Part shown: positions 12,299 to 24,190 of the stretch, one piece after another | How the letters are laid out: every line of letters starts with the position of its first letter | Position numbering within the stretch: the stretch's first letter is position 1 | Origin: Sialis fuliginosa | Lineage: Eukaryota; Arthropoda; Insecta; Megaloptera; Sialidae | Direction of reading: 5' to 3' | Assembly (NCBI GenBank): GCA_961205875.1 | Contig: OY540809.1 | Span: 24,378,267 to 24,442,266, forward strand | DNA length: 64,000 nt | Position numbers and translations under genes: made by a program | The notes under the pieces: model-generated | Seen by the model: only the letters and a program-made list of their open reading frames with translations | Databases searched by the model: none | What the model was told of the DNA's origin: nothing

Positions 12299-13683
12299 TA
12301 AAATTATTATTTAAAAAATCTGAAAATAGCTCTTAACATGGCAGGAATAAATGAATTTTTTCGACCGTCTTGCATTTTTTATTTACATTAATTTAATATT
12401 TGTATTGAACAATCTGATATAGTAAAAGCTCTACATTATTATTATTAAATCAATTATAATAAACGTGTACGATACCATATAATTCAAATTATGGAAACTA
12501 TCCAGCTGTTAAATTTATTAGTATATCAGCTAGCTGTTACTAACGTTTTACTATCATACGAAATTCTAAATACAAGAAAAGAGCGTTTGAAACTTTGAAC
12601 AAAATAATAAATAAATTTATGTAAAAAATACTTTTTACAAAACAAGCTTTTATTATTTAGGTCCGCCATATTGTGTTTAGAATGACGTCACATAACTTAC
12701 CGTATTCTACTCATCAAACCCTTTAGTTTGATACCCATGTCAAGGAGGTTGTGAAGAAAAAGGTAATCCGCCCTTTCAGGGCGTCTGTCATATTGAATTT
12801 AGAAAAATATTAGATATACTGTATTGCATTGTCACCGAATTTATACAGGTGTGCAAAATTTCAAAGCTCTAGCTTAATTAGAACTAGTCGAAATTTCGAT
12901 TGCAATATTTTACCCAAATAGGTGAAGTTAATAAAGTTTTAATAAAATAGTCACCCTAACTAATAACAAATATTATAAAATATGCTAAATATAAGTCAAA
13001 ATTTGCACTTCTCAAAAATTACAAGAAAATTTTTGAAAATATAATTCGCCTCACTATTAGTATGTAATTAAATAATTTAAAGGAAGTAGCCTTCAGTAAA
13101 TTTATAATGGTAAATGATTAGCGAACAAATTATCCCTATTAAATTTATAATTACTGTATAACTATATCAAACAAATTATCCTTTATTCGTAATGAATTAC
13201 TAGAGTAAAGGTACTAAAGGTAATGTATAAAACAAAATAATCTCCATAAAATTCATAAAACTGCAAAAAATCAGAATTAAAAAACGCATATGACATCATA
13301 TTTAGGACTTCACATGAGACGATACAATTCTAAGTTTAAAACTGAAGATTTGTCTCATGAAAATATAAGCAATCTCGTATCGGGCTTGTCTAGACAGAGA
13401 AAAGTTTATATTAATTTTATACATTCGATAGTTTAAATTTAAACTGTATGATAAATATGGTATATATTGAATCTTACGAACTTATATTTTTGAAATAATA
13501 ATTATTATTAATCATCGAAATGCTCAGCGAGACTCTCAACAAAACTTATAATTTTTTTAACGTCTTATACATATACTCATTGCTCTCTCACGTATATTCA
13601 CACTCGTATATTAACTAGCTAAAGAAGTTTCACTTCAAAAACCAATTTTATATTTAATATCACTTACTTAACTAATTCTAATG
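12299..13683. other. AT-rich sequence with a dispersed-repeat fragment
   Basis: 12660-12905 (TCCGCCATATTG, GACGTCACATAACTT, CAAAGCTCTAGCTTAATTAG) resembles a repeat type seen widely in insect genomes, from memory. The rest is featureless. Confidence 0.4.
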
Positions 13684-13691
13684 TGATAGGT

Positions 13692-13886
13692 CAGCAGTTC
13701 TTAAACTTATATGGTTTAGGGACTTACTTTTGAATAATTATTTTTCAGAGACCCCCTCCCACGGATAGAAAAACAAAGACGGTCTTTAAATACTAATGAA
13801 TCACTGGTAAATATAAATGTGGAAGTACTTTAATTTATAGCAAACATGTTTCAACAGGTTCGCGGACCCTAGTTTAAGAACCACTG
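13692..13886. mobile_element. hAT MITE, 195 bp
   Basis: The ends CAGCAGTTCTTAAACT and, read inward, CAGTGGTTCTTAAACT are flanked by 8-bp near-identical duplications TGATAGGT (13684-13691) and TGGTAGGT (13887-13894). One base differs, so the insertion is not recent. It is non-coding. Confidence 0.85.
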
Positions 13887-13894
13887 TGGTAGGT

Positions 13895-14566
13895 TTTCAG
13901 TCTTCTATCATTAATTTTTGTCAACACTTTTCTTGTTTTAGTTGTAAATTGATTTTAGCACTTTTGCCTGGGATCTTTATAAGATACTTATAATTGATTC
14001 ACTGATAAAACTTCATAATTGTATACCAAAGGTTAATATAGTTTGAGGACAATTTTGTATAGATAATAGTCCTATTATATTAGTCAATAAATTTTGGTGA
14101 ATTTATAGCCAAGGAGTTTTCTTTTCTTCTCAATTGATTTCGTTTCAATCTCATCTCTTTAAAACAGTCTTTTTACATAAAAACATACTTCCAAACATTT
14201 CTTTATTTTATACATATGATAAATATTGTTTACATTATATCTTTATTACAACCATCGAAAATCTAAAATCAACAAGTTTATATAAGTCTCGATCTCGTAA
14301 AATAAGTCTCGTCTTGACATTACACCCTAAATATCATAAACATAAAATAATTTGTGAAATAACAAGAAAACAAAATGATTTGGCAGTGGTAAAAACTCAA
14401 CAAGAAACACTTTAGAAATCACTGAAGTAGGATGATGTGGAACGGGTGAGTCTAACAGACACATCGAGTAGCACGAGTTTATTACGGGAGAACGCGGTAT
14501 TACGCACATTAACCAACACTGGCGAATTCAAAATCAATAAACCAATCTCCTAGGCGGCGTAACCCT
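13895..14566. other. Intergenic sequence grading into a GC-richer island
   Basis: AT-rich up to about 14420, then GC-richer from 14430 to 14660 (CTCCTAGGCGGCGTAACCC and similar). No coding frame fits. The short frames at 14134 and 14327 overlap on opposite strands and have no recognisable content. Confidence 0.35.
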
Positions 14567-14609
14567 AATTAATAATCTTCGTCGCGGCCCACTGGCGTTG
14601 CCGCAAACC
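14567..14609 (+). repeat. 43-bp GC-rich motif, copy A
   Basis: Aligns without gaps to 15846-15888 at 32 of 43 positions, sharing TTAATAAT at the left and TGGCGTTGC near the right. It is not explained by any element boundaries I can see. It may be a regulatory or otherwise constrained sequence. Confidence 0.5.
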
Positions 14610-14740
14610 TATTTACCCGGGACATGGCGTGTCAGTTTTGTTTACACAAGTAGAATAACAGTTTACGTTTGCTGATATAATTCAAAACAAATGGAGACTT
14701 CGACTCGCGTATGTTTTAAACAATACTTTGAACCGCTTTT

Positions 14741-15080
14741 CCCCGGTATTATAAAGTATTTGCCTGATTGCAAGTTTCCAGATAATGCTATCTACTAGGT
14801 GTCAAATTGTTATGAAATTGCTCGATATTTTAAAGAATTAATGTGTTAATGTTAAATAATGTAAATGCCATGCATTTTTAGGAGGTACACTTGGCAGCTG
14901 GCAGCACTTTTTTTATGTCGCTGATTGTACTTATCGTGTATGCGTCAAAGTTATCATATAAACGATTTTATTTGTTACATTTGTAAGTGTGTTGTTATTT
15001 ATATTCTGTGCCTAGCAGATAACGTTAGCTGCAAGCCAATTTGCTTTTTCAATCAAGCAAATTCTTTATAATACCGGGCA
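14741..15080. mobile_element. PIF/Harbinger-like MITE, 340 bp
   Basis: The ends CCCCGGTATTATAAAG and, read inward, TGCCCGGTATTATAAAG continue into ATTTGCCTGATTG-like inner sequence. The right flank is TTA and the left flank TTT, a decayed form of the TTA duplication seen clearly at 39202-41048. Confidence 0.65.
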
Positions 15081-15845
15081 TTAATAAAATATGTATAAAA
15101 TCTAGCATACATATACTCGTACATACTTAAAAATATATATTTTTTTATTAAACTGGAGGATTGTCTATGAAACCTGTCAGTCTCTTTAGACAGCTTGTTT
15201 TTTTTTAAATATATTTGTAGGTAGTCAAAAAACTGTAATAAATATTTTAATACATTTTTATTGACTTTGAAATAAACATTATATTAATATTTATTGTTTT
15301 TAATGTTCCGTGCCAAACTTCGGTGTCAGTCCTGCCGTCCATTTGACGCAAAAATTTGAAATTTACCACAGAGATAGAGTGTGGTGGTCTAATTATATAC
15401 GTGAAGTATAAAAAGTTGAATTTTGATTCTAGGAGGTAAATTGTAAAATCGAAAAAAAATTCAAGGATATCGTGTAAGGTGTCAAATGAAAGCTTATTAA
15501 AGAACGAATTCAACAATATATGTGATGTATTTTTTATACATTTTTAAAAATATTTTTCGGGAAAAACAATAAAAAAAATCATTGAAAATATGGTGCAGAT
15601 TGAACCAAAAATATTAGGGTTGAAAAATTCTAGCGGGATCAATTGTTATAAACAATTTAATTGTTTGTTTCTCTATAACTACAGTTTTTCGATAAAAAAT
15701 ATTTATCACCATGTAAGGAACCACTTTTGTCTTTATACGTTTTTGAAAAATTTAAACCACCATCAATACTTTATTTTTCATAGATATTATTAGTTATAAT
15801 ATATAATAATTATTGATATCGTGAAATAGAGCACGGCTATATCCG
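15081..15845. other. AT-rich sequence with short repeat-like pieces
   Basis: 15300-15510 is slightly GC-richer and ends in GTGTCAAATGAAAGC, a string also seen in near-identical form at about 1672-1682. No boundaries were found. The frames at 15247 and 15590 are treated as chance. Confidence 0.35.
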
Positions 15846-15888
15846 GGTTAATAATGCTCGTTTCGGGCCAGTGGCGTTGCGGGAACCC
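15846..15888 (+). repeat. 43-bp GC-rich motif, copy B
   Basis: The partner of 14567-14609, 1.28 kb away in the same orientation. It lies in a short GC-richer stretch (15830-15900) surrounded by AT-rich DNA. Confidence 0.5.
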
Positions 15889-16387
15889 TCGTAGGAACAA
15901 CAGTTTTAAACAGCTTTTCTTAAGTTCCTACATACAAGTATGTGTATAAATCGTGTTACACACTATTGAATCCTGATCTTTTAAAGTTTGTACTTAACCC
16001 TTTTTGGTTATTGATGATGTAGAACTGCTGGAATTTATTTAGTACAGGATGTTAATAAAGTCTTTAGACTAATACAGTTACGTTGATCAGTAGTTAAATT
16101 ATTTTTAATTTAAATTTTAACTACCACTCATTGTCACCCCACTCATAGTAGTTTAAATGTGACGATAATCTAAACATACTTTTTTTCTGAATTTGAAAAT
16201 TGAATAAAATGTACCAATATAGATTTAATCATATACACTAGAAAAAGGAAGAGACATATATGTATGTATTTTTATTTTACTTTTCAAATATTATATTCAA
16301 CGAATTTCAATTTCCTTACGAATTAATCGATAGTTGTTCAAATATTTATACAAACTAACCTTCCTATTTATTTTTAACTTTTATATT

Positions 16388-16514
16388 TTTGGGATACAAA
16401 GAAGCCTTTGTCTTTCCTTAGGATGCAAGCGATCTCTCTACCAAATTTCATCAAGATCGGTTCAGCGATTTAGCCGTGAAAAGATAACAAACAGACAGTT
16501 TCTCTCACAAGTCG
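16388..16514 (-). mobile_element. Helitron-like repeat fragment
   Basis: Minus-strand core of the family at 5824: CCGATCTTGATGAAATTTGG, CCTAAGGAAAGACAAAGG on that strand. Both ends are missing and it abuts a hAT end at 16515. Confidence 0.65.
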
Positions 16515-16580
16515 AATGGGTCGCGAAAAGTTTTCATTTTTAAAGTGGGTCCCGGTCCACATAAATTTGAGAACCCCTGG
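16515..16580 (-). mobile_element. Solo hAT terminus
   Basis: Read on the minus strand this begins CCAGGGGTTCTCAAATTTAT and continues to GGACCGGGACCCACTTT, the style of a hAT end. No partner end or 8-bp duplication was found. Confidence 0.55.
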
Positions 16581-17338
16581 CTTATATTATATTTATCTAA
16601 TAATGTTAATATCTTAATCTTTTTTTCTATTTTCAATTAAAAAACAATAAATATTTACGTACCAAAAGTTTTAAAGCGAGATTAAAAATACAACAGCGTA
16701 TTCACAGGAAGGAATATTTTATAAAGTCATTGGCCCGAATTTAACAACAAAAGCGAAAGAATAATCACAGAATCAGTGATTAGCAAATTTACGTCAAGAA
16801 AAACGAATTAAAAATTAAGCTTGTTGAAATTAGTTCAATGGACAGAGATACGCAAAAAACCACTTATCATTCGAAGCAGAAAAATTGGAATAAAAACAAT
16901 TTTGATGTTTTCAATGACATAGCCGGGTATGAAAACAAATTTCCTGCATGGTGGAAAAATGATGGATGTGGTGGAAATTTCAAATGAAAATCATGAATAT
17001 AATTCTTGCAACTTTATATATTATACACATACATACATACATACATACAGAGAAATGGGTACTAGTTTTTTTTTATTTATGTTATTCGTATTTTAATGCT
17101 CCACATTTTTTTGTGCGACTCGAGCGAATAAAATCTTCATTTCGTGAACACTAATTTTACTGACATAAAAATAACATTTTATACTTCAAGATAGATGGAA
17201 TATGTAAGTAGGTTTTTTATATCACATATTTTATAACTTTTTTAACATTTAATAGTCATTTATTAAAATAATCAAAATAAATGTGCAAATTGAATAGAAC
17301 TGAAAGACTCACCTTGAGTTGCATATAACAAAATAAAT
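16581..17338. other. AT-rich sequence with a (CATA)n microsatellite
   Basis: 17025-17049 is a CATA/ATAC microsatellite. Nothing else is recognisable; the frame at 16966-17154 runs through it. Confidence 0.4.
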
Positions 17339-17521
17339 CACGATTAGTTAATCAGTTGTTTTAAAACCAATATTACGTTCATTCTAAAAACCAATCACAT
17401 TTATAATAAATTTTATAAGGTAAAAAATGATTATGTGTAGTGAATTGTTCATGTACAAATCAAAATTAAGTTCAGAATTAACATTAATCATGGTTTGAAA
17501 ACAATTGATTAACTAATCGTG
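17339..17521. mobile_element. MITE with CACGATTAGTTAATC ends
   Basis: Inverted repeats of about 33 bases start CACGATTAGTTAATCAGTTG at the left and, read inward, CACGATTAGTTAATCAATTG at the right, extending to AAACCA. The element is 183 bp and AT-rich inside. The target duplication is unclear. Confidence 0.7.
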
Positions 17522-17859
17522 GTTAATTTTTTTAATTGTTAATTAGAGGCATATAAACACGTTTTTTTGCTTAATTAGTTCATATTAGATAAGAAAATTG
17601 CAACTTTATTGGGATCCCTCGTAGAAGATAATTTAGTAAAATAATGGTAATAAAAGTTAGTTAATTACATATTATTTTTTATTTTTTATAAAGTGTTATC
17701 CAGTCTTATTAATAATAATAATTAATGCTTTTTTTTAAAAAAAAAACAATAATTCAATAAATAAATATTATAGTTCCGTCAAAAATGGTAGATAATAAGG
17801 AACGAATAAAAAAATTGCCCAATTTTAAAGATTTCAGCATAAAAAAATCGTTTTGCGTG
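17522..17859. other. AT-rich intergenic sequence
   Basis: No feature recognised. The 70-codon minus frame at 17754-17966 extends into the Helitron-like repeat and is a shadow. Confidence 0.35.
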
Positions 17860-18144
17860 GAATACTGTTTTGATACTCGATTAAACAGGTTTTTAGTTTC
17901 GCATTTGCACGCTAGATGGCTACGCCAAAGAAAGGATAACTTATAATACGTACAAATGTCACACACTAATTTATTTTTATCTAATAAATTTTTCGGGATA
18001 CAAAGTATCCTATATCCTTCCTCAGGATTTAATTTATCTTACTATAAAATTTCATCAAGATCGGTTCAGCGGTTTAACCGTGAAAAGGTAACAAACAGAT
18101 AAAGGGATAGCGACACATTCGCATTTATATAATATTAGTATGGA
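17860..18144 (-). mobile_element. Helitron-like repeat, 5' end and core
   Basis: On the minus strand it starts TCCATACTAATATTATATAA, contains AACCGATCTTGATGAAATTT and GCGAAACTAAAAACCTG, and fades out before the usual CAGCTAG terminus. Confidence 0.7.
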
Positions 18145-19144
18145 TAAATTGTAAAACTAAACTAATTCATACTTTCTTTTCAGATCTAAAATATCCGTAT
18201 ATTAAATATATTTTTAGAAAAGATAAATATGTAAAAGAAAATGAGTAATGTATTACCATAGTTCAACAACAAATACAAATATCTTAGAAGATGTTCTTCT
18301 CTATGTGCATTAAACTTATTTGGTGTTAGAAACTCTACTTACTTTGCTTCTTACTTCCTTCAATTCATTTACGCGAGAAAAGTGCCAAGTTTTGTTCATT
18401 CGAACTTTTTCACGAAGAGAAAAATTTTTAAGAGCATTTCACTGACCATTGGTTCTTATTTTTATTGAAACTACTCTCTTACCTTAATTAAATATCAGCG
18501 AGGTGAATGTTTGTTGTTAATGTATGTATATAAAGTTTATTTTCTCTTGGAAACACAGATTACTTTTAATTATCTTAATTATATGTAACTTTATCTTTCT
18601 ACAGCTGTAAAGAAAAAGAAAACAAAAACAAGATTTTAATGTAGTGTTAATTATTCCTGGACTGGTTGCAGTCCTCCATTTGATTACACTAATAAAACCT
18701 TTCGAATTCATTTGTAACTGTCTCGTCTCTTAAAAAAATGGAATTTAATCCTAATCAAGATGGACCCGACAACTCAAAATTTTACATAAATCAGATTTGT
18801 TTAAGTGCCATGGGTCCAAATAGACCCAAGGTCTCGCCTACGGTTAATCTGTATTTTCGAATTTGTGTTATCAAAAATCATTGTTATAATATTTTTGTTA
18901 AAACTTGAATAGAAATTTTTTATTATACATAATATATAACTTCTGCTAGTTTACATATTTGAAGTAACATTTTTTTTGTAACTGTAACAAAAAACACAAA
19001 AACTTTTAATCACGCGTTGCATTTAATATTCTTTCATATTGTAATGTCGGTTTTGAGCAAAACTCCCTAAATTATAATATAATTAAGTAAAGAATGCCAA
19101 AAAATCTTTCAAAATCCATTCCATCTCGATTTTTTTTACATTCT
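18145..19144. other. AT-rich intergenic sequence
   Basis: 18755-18840 holds two near-mirror GGACCC/GGGTCC motifs, possibly a decayed transposon end. The frame at 18517-18711 has no recognisable content. Confidence 0.35.
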
Positions 19145-19790
19145 TATACTTATGTATTAGATATAAAATATACATACATATAGTATAAGTAATGTCCGGT
19201 ATTATAAAGGAGCTAGCAAAATTTGCTAGCTAGTATGCACTTTCAAATGAGATTTCTAACCTATCTGATAGTTCTCCTTTAGTTTCATGAAATGTTGACA
19301 ATTTTCGCACACGCGTGGTATATAAACACCAACAGTATTAAAACAGTGGCGATATTATGAAAATTATTTTGTACGGCCAGAGTCGCCAACTGCTCTAAAT
19401 CACTGCAGAATCACTGCTCTAAATTTCATAGCTAATCCATAGATACTATCACAGAATTAATAACTCATTTGAAAGTGTTTGCTAGCTAGCAAATTTGCGT
19501 GTGTCTGTTTTTCTGTGTTCTGTAATTCAAATACGACAAATCGTAGAAGGGTGAAATTTTATATTTAAAATTAATTTTTGTTTGGAACGAAAACCTCATA
19601 TTTTTTAAAACGATCTTTCAACCGGATACTGATGTTTACTGATGTCAATTTTTTAATTTCTCTTATTATTTTCGAAACGGTGCGAATTACAGAAAAATGG
19701 TCAAATTAAAAACTTTTTGGGTAATATTATTATATTTTATGTTCTTTTAATTAAAAAGAAAATTTCGAAAAAAATAATTTAAAATTATAT
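19145..19790 (+). repeat. Dispersed repeat R1, copy 2, interrupted
   Basis: Begins TATACTTATGTATTAGATAT and ACATATAGTATAAGTAA as in copy 1, is interrupted at 19193-19498 by a Harbinger-like MITE, and resumes with the TGTGTCTG stretch and ACGACAAATCGTAGAAGGG. It extends farther right than copy 1, through GATACTGATGTTTACTGATG to GAAACGGTGCGAATTA, which matches the minus-strand copy at 23865. Confidence 0.7.
19193..19498. mobile_element. PIF/Harbinger-like MITE inside repeat R1
   Basis: The left end TGTCCGGTATTATAAAGG follows TAA. Inner inverted repeats AATTTGCTAGCTAG and CACTTTCAAATGAG appear at both sides. The right end stops at GCAAATTTGC, so its outermost CCGGTATTATAAAG block is missing. 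It belongs to the same family as 14741 and 39202. Confidence 0.65.
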
Positions 19791-19812
19791 CTCAAAAGGT
19801 TCATAACAGAGA

Positions 19813-20234
19813 AGAAATATCTGCCATTAGTGTCATTGGACTATCTTATACAAAATACTGAGAGTGAACGGTGTGGGTGATTCTAATTAATTATTTATAA
19901 AAATTCTTTCTGGCTAAATCATAAATATTGGAAAAAGTATGGAGAATAAATTTTAGATAACATACTCGATATTTTTTATCTAAAACATTTTTTTCTTATT
20001 TCAAAAATAGTTAGAAAATTGAAAAATTGACAAGAGTAAACACCCATTTCCGGATTAGTAATTATGTTATAGAAATTCATTTGACACATGTTGTAGAAAA
20101 TGTTATTATGTATAATTTATGTCTAATTTATTTTATTCTATATTTTATTAGTTTGTCAGTAATATGTTCACATGCACCGTTCACTGTCAGTATTACGTAT
20201 AAGAAAGTCCCGTAGTTCCCATGGCAGATATTTT
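19813..20234. mobile_element. AAATATCTGCC-ended TIR element, copy 2
   Basis: Same ends and interior as 8109-8557: AGAAATATCTGCCAT at the left, TTCTTATACGTAATACTGA-type inner repeats on both sides, CATGGCAGATATT at the right. Again it lies just beyond repeat R1. The frame at 20027-20215 is a shadow. Confidence 0.75.
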
Positions 20235-20456
20235 TAAATTGGAACTCACCTCCTCATACCCACTAACGATAAAGATATATTTTCGATAACTGAATTTGAT
20301 TTGTAAAAAAATACCGACCAATATTAACGACAAGCTCATGTTGTGTTTTTTCAAGACAAATGAGTGACAGTAACGTCGCCCATAATGCCGCTGTAAATCA
20401 GTTTGGACAGCGTCAACAATCGAGAAAATATCTCTATCGGAAAATGGTCGGTTGTT

Positions 20457-20487
<31 letters not shown>

Positions 20488-20616
20488 TTAAATAATGTAT
20501 GTAGCGTGTGCTGTTACGTATTTATGAAATTTGTTTTTAGTTCCGCATAAATTGTTTGTTTACTGCCATTGTAGTGATTATTTATGTTATTAGAAATGTT
20601 AAATAATCCTTTAGGA
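20235..20616. other. Intergenic sequence with (CA)n(TA)n microsatellite
   Basis: 20457-20475 is CA repeats followed by TA repeats to about 20487. The 94-codon minus frame at 20193-20477 reads partly through the repeat and has no recognisable domain. Confidence 0.4.
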
Positions 20617-20660
20617 CAGTGGTTTTTAAGTATGTGGAGTCGTCGAATGCTTAATTAAAA
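20617..20660 (+). mobile_element. Solo hAT terminus
   Basis: Starts CAGTGGTTTTTAAGTATGTG, close to the ends of the MITE at 13692. No partner end was located downstream. Confidence 0.5.
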
Positions 20661-22081
20661 AAAACTGCATTTGTTTCGTATTTTAATTTTTATAAATTTT
20701 TATTAGAAAACACAATTATTTTTTTTGATACGTGTCTGACCTAGTTATCATCAGCAGATACACAGCTAGGCAAAATTTCTAAAATCTATCGAAATTGATT
20801 GTTTTGTTTATTAAACGACATATAAACTCAAACATACCAAAACAGGCATTATTCAATATTTTGATTCTTTAAGATAATTTTTATGCTGATGAAAATTTTA
20901 CCAGGTATACATCAAGATACTTTTTCTAATAATTAACATTTGTTAAATAAACTTTAGTTGGAGTTATTCATTTTCTTTTCTGAACGACACATTAATTATA
21001 GTAAATAATTAATTCAAACTTTATCAATGATTACTTAAGCGTTTTACCCAAACTTAATAACAGGTTAATTAATAAATTTCACGTAAAGTAAATACTTGAA
21101 TAGACGCGCATGAAACTTTTTAATATTAGCATATTTCAAAGTTACAGGCATACATTGTGTAGCTAAGAAACCTTACAGAATTAGGATGCGGAAGTCAGGA
21201 GCGTATGCATCAGCTGTTATAGACGGTTTAAATTATTATCATAATTATTTTAACATTTAGTGCTGCCAACTTTACACAGCTTAAATAATAACAATAAGGT
21301 ACCTGCGGCAAATAAAGCCCAGGGTGCAATAAGGCCCATATAAAAATATCACATTTATAATAGTTGGATCGGTCTGGGCTTTTATGTACACAAATAAGAT
21401 ACTTATACAAAGCTAACTACATACCGACTAGTCTCTCGCCGCGCTAACTTTTCGGTACCTCTGAGTTTGTTGCGAGAGATGGTGACGAATGCTCAATTTT
21501 ATAAAAATAACTAACAAATAATCTTAATTTTTGTTAAATTGTTTTATGTATTTTTTGTTTCTTATTTGTTCAGTTAATAGTTCGATCCTTAAAGTTTATG
21601 GTGCAAGTTGATTTCTATTGTTTTTTAAGTTTCTGCTTTATAAAATAAAATAAAATTTACCATTATACATTACGGATAATAAGGTCCACTAAGTTTGAGA
21701 TTGGTTTTTTTTTTTATTATTTATTACAATTTATGATCACATATTTTGTTTTAGATTGGTATGTCATTTTTATTTACTAATAGTTCTATAAAAAAATCAA
21801 CTATAATGAAGAAATAACGGCGAGAATTTAGCAGCTGCTTTGGATGCAGCATCGGTACGTAATGAATAAAAAATAAATATCTAAACAAAATTATGAATTG
21901 TTTATTTATTATCTGTAACTAAGCAAACATTACGCCAAATGTTGATTTAAACATAGTCTCCATGCAAAATAAATTTATAATTATCTAAAAATGTTTAATT
22001 TAGTTAAGTGGCCTTATTATACCTCCATGATCTTAATATATTTTTATCAGGTTTGTAGTAATTGAACTACTACATTACACA
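20661..22081. other. AT-rich intergenic sequence
   Basis: 21420-21490 is GC-richer and contains, on the minus strand, CAGAGGTACCGAAAAGT, also seen near 10545. No gene recognised. Confidence 0.35.
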
Positions 22082-22600
22082 TCCATACTAATATTATAAA
22101 TGAAAAAATGTCTCTGTCTGTCTATTTGTTTGTTCCCTTTTCATGGCAAAATCGCTAAACCAATCTTGATCAAAGTTGACAGGGAGATAGCTTGTATTCC
22201 GAGGAAGGACATATGTTGATTAGTATCTTGAAAATTGATTAGATAAAAAAATACAAATTCCATTGAAATGTTTCATAACACTGAAAGTTTTGTTCATACT
22301 TATTTTTGGTTGGTACCATTTACTTATTTTATTTACTTTATATTTTTAAATTAGTTTTAGAAATGCCTGATTAAAAATACACAAGTATACACAATTTTAA
22401 GAGAATTGGATACCAGAAAGTGGGTCAAAAATTGGTTATAAGTTTTGACGGAAACGGACAAACAAGCCAAGTTAATAAAATTGTAAATAGGTACATAAAT
22501 AAATTGTGCATTACATTATAATTTAACTAATAGCATTACAATCTGAACTTATTACCGACTTGAAACTTTTCATGATGTTTTCAAAAAATGAAATTTTACA
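22082..22600 (+). mobile_element. Helitron-like repeat, long copy lacking the 3' end
   Basis: Starts TCCATACTAATATTATAAAT and contains the usual core to GAGGAAGGACATA. From about 22290 it carries an extra interior (AATTGGATACCAGAAAGTGG, then CGGAAACGGACAAACAAGCC) shared with 44137-44402. The terminal GCGGGTAACAGCTAG is absent. Confidence 0.65.
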
Positions 22601-22769
22601 CCAACTTAACATATAATTTCACCTTCATGTTTTGTCGTTTTTGAATTATAGCATCTTTAGAATACCAAATAATGGTAAAAATAATCAAAATACATGGATA
22701 TTTCCATCAAATCTCGATTTCGAAAACATTCGACATTGTTACATACTTTCTTTTATATCTATCATATAA

Positions 22770-23266
22770 TAAAGTAGTGGCACCAGTCTTGGCAAGGACT
22801 CTAGTAATGGCAAATTTTTAATTAAATGTACTGAATTAGAAATATGTGTTGATATTTGATTACTAACATTTCTGTATATTAATCTATATAATCTTATATA
22901 ATTTAAACTAATTATTAGTATAATTTATTTATTAATTATTATATTATCATAACTGCTTAACATTGTTTCAAATTTGACGATTCTTTCTTTTATATCTTTT
23001 TTGTCGTAGTACTTACCATTTTGTAATCATTATCAAGTGTCCATCACTGCGCGCTGGAGAAAAAACATGAACAAAATAAAAGACTGTAATTTAAAAAACA
23101 AACTATATTTGCGGACTTTGGTAATTAAATTGATTAAAAAAAGAGTTACTTGTTTTATTAGTATGTAACATGAGTTCGTGAGAATTACAAAAAACAAGCC
23201 CATTAATAAAAAAAACAACAACGAAAACTTGCTTTTATAGTGGCCATAACTGGTGCCTTTACCTTA
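22770..23266. mobile_element. GGCACCAGT-family element, copy 4
   Basis: The ends TAAAGTAGTGGCACCAGTCT and, read inward, TAAGGTAAAGGCACCAGT flank about 500 bases matching copies 1 and 5 throughout. The frame at 23033-23221 is a shadow. Confidence 0.75.
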
Positions 23267-23820
23267 AATAGACGTATAAAAAAGTAAAAATATGTGTTTG
23301 AGATCCCTATACGCTAATGATTCCGCTACCTGCTACCACACTGTCGAAAATTAATTAATACTCAACTATAAGTAAAGTTAAACACAAGTGTATGGCATGT
23401 TGTCACGCACCTATACACCGCCGTTCAATCATTAATCCTCCGGGGCTCCGGGATTCGAATCCGGGGGCTCCGGTCAAATAAACATGTCGCCTGTGGAAGC
23501 CTATTAGCGATGCCAATGTCGAACCCTTGGCTCTTTGTTGTAGAGAGTTAAGAGCAGACCCGGATTTAGGAACGTTATAAGATTACAGACAGAATTACAT
23601 CAGCTTCTCTGAGCCTGCATTTTGTATGGAGGGGGAGGGGGTATACGCATGCGAATGTATGTGCGTGTGCGTGACCTTATTTGATGGATCGAATACCCTT
23701 TTGTTTAATCTAAATGTAGATACTAATTAGTTTTTTCAATCAAATTTATTTAAATGACCAGATTATTTAAACTGTAGAGATATAACTAAATATACTTATG
23801 ATTTGATATCATCTCAGTTT
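23267..23820. other. Intergenic sequence with a GC-richer patch
   Basis: 23395-23560 is GC-rich and contains the palindrome GGATTCGAATCC at about 23450, which resembles a tRNA T-arm or B-box but has no A-box partner. 23565-23650 (CAGACCCGGATTTAGG and GGAGGGGGAGGGGG) may be a decayed repeat end. Confidence 0.4.
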
Positions 23821-23864
23821 CGGTATAGATTTAGTCCGAACAAAAATGAATGAAATGAATTCGG

Positions 23865-24190
23865 ACGAGATTTTTCTCTAATTCACACCGTTTCAAAGTA
23901 ATTCGAAAAATGCAAAAATCGACGTCAGTAAACATCCGTATCTGGTTGATAGATCGTTGTCAAAAATAGGAAGTTTTCTTCCCAGATAAAAATTAATCTT
24001 AAATATAAAATTTCACCCTTCTACAAATTGTCGTATTTAAGTTACAGCGCTCACAGACTGACCGAGAGACAGAATGGATTCAGGGAAGGTCAAAATGGAT
24101 AATTTCATCAAATTCCGGATTTCGAAAAAACTTGGATTCGCTATACTTATACTATATGTATATTTCATATAGGTACCTATGTATGTACAA
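23865..24190 (-). repeat. Dispersed repeat R1, copy 3
   Basis: Minus-strand copy: ATATAGTATAAGTATAGCG, then TGACCTTCCCTGAATCC, GTAGAAGGGTGAAATTTTAT and TTTACTGACGTCGATTTTTG. It confirms the extended right part seen in copy 2. Confidence 0.7.

Noticed and set aside
20193-20477. 94-codon minus frame beginning MCVCVCV
   Set aside because: The start is a translated CA microsatellite and the rest overlaps a TIR element end.
23440-23490. tRNA gene or tRNA-derived SINE suggested by GGATTCGAATCC
   Set aside because: No A-box, acceptor stem or cloverleaf could be built on either strand; the string is a plain palindrome in a GC-rich patch.
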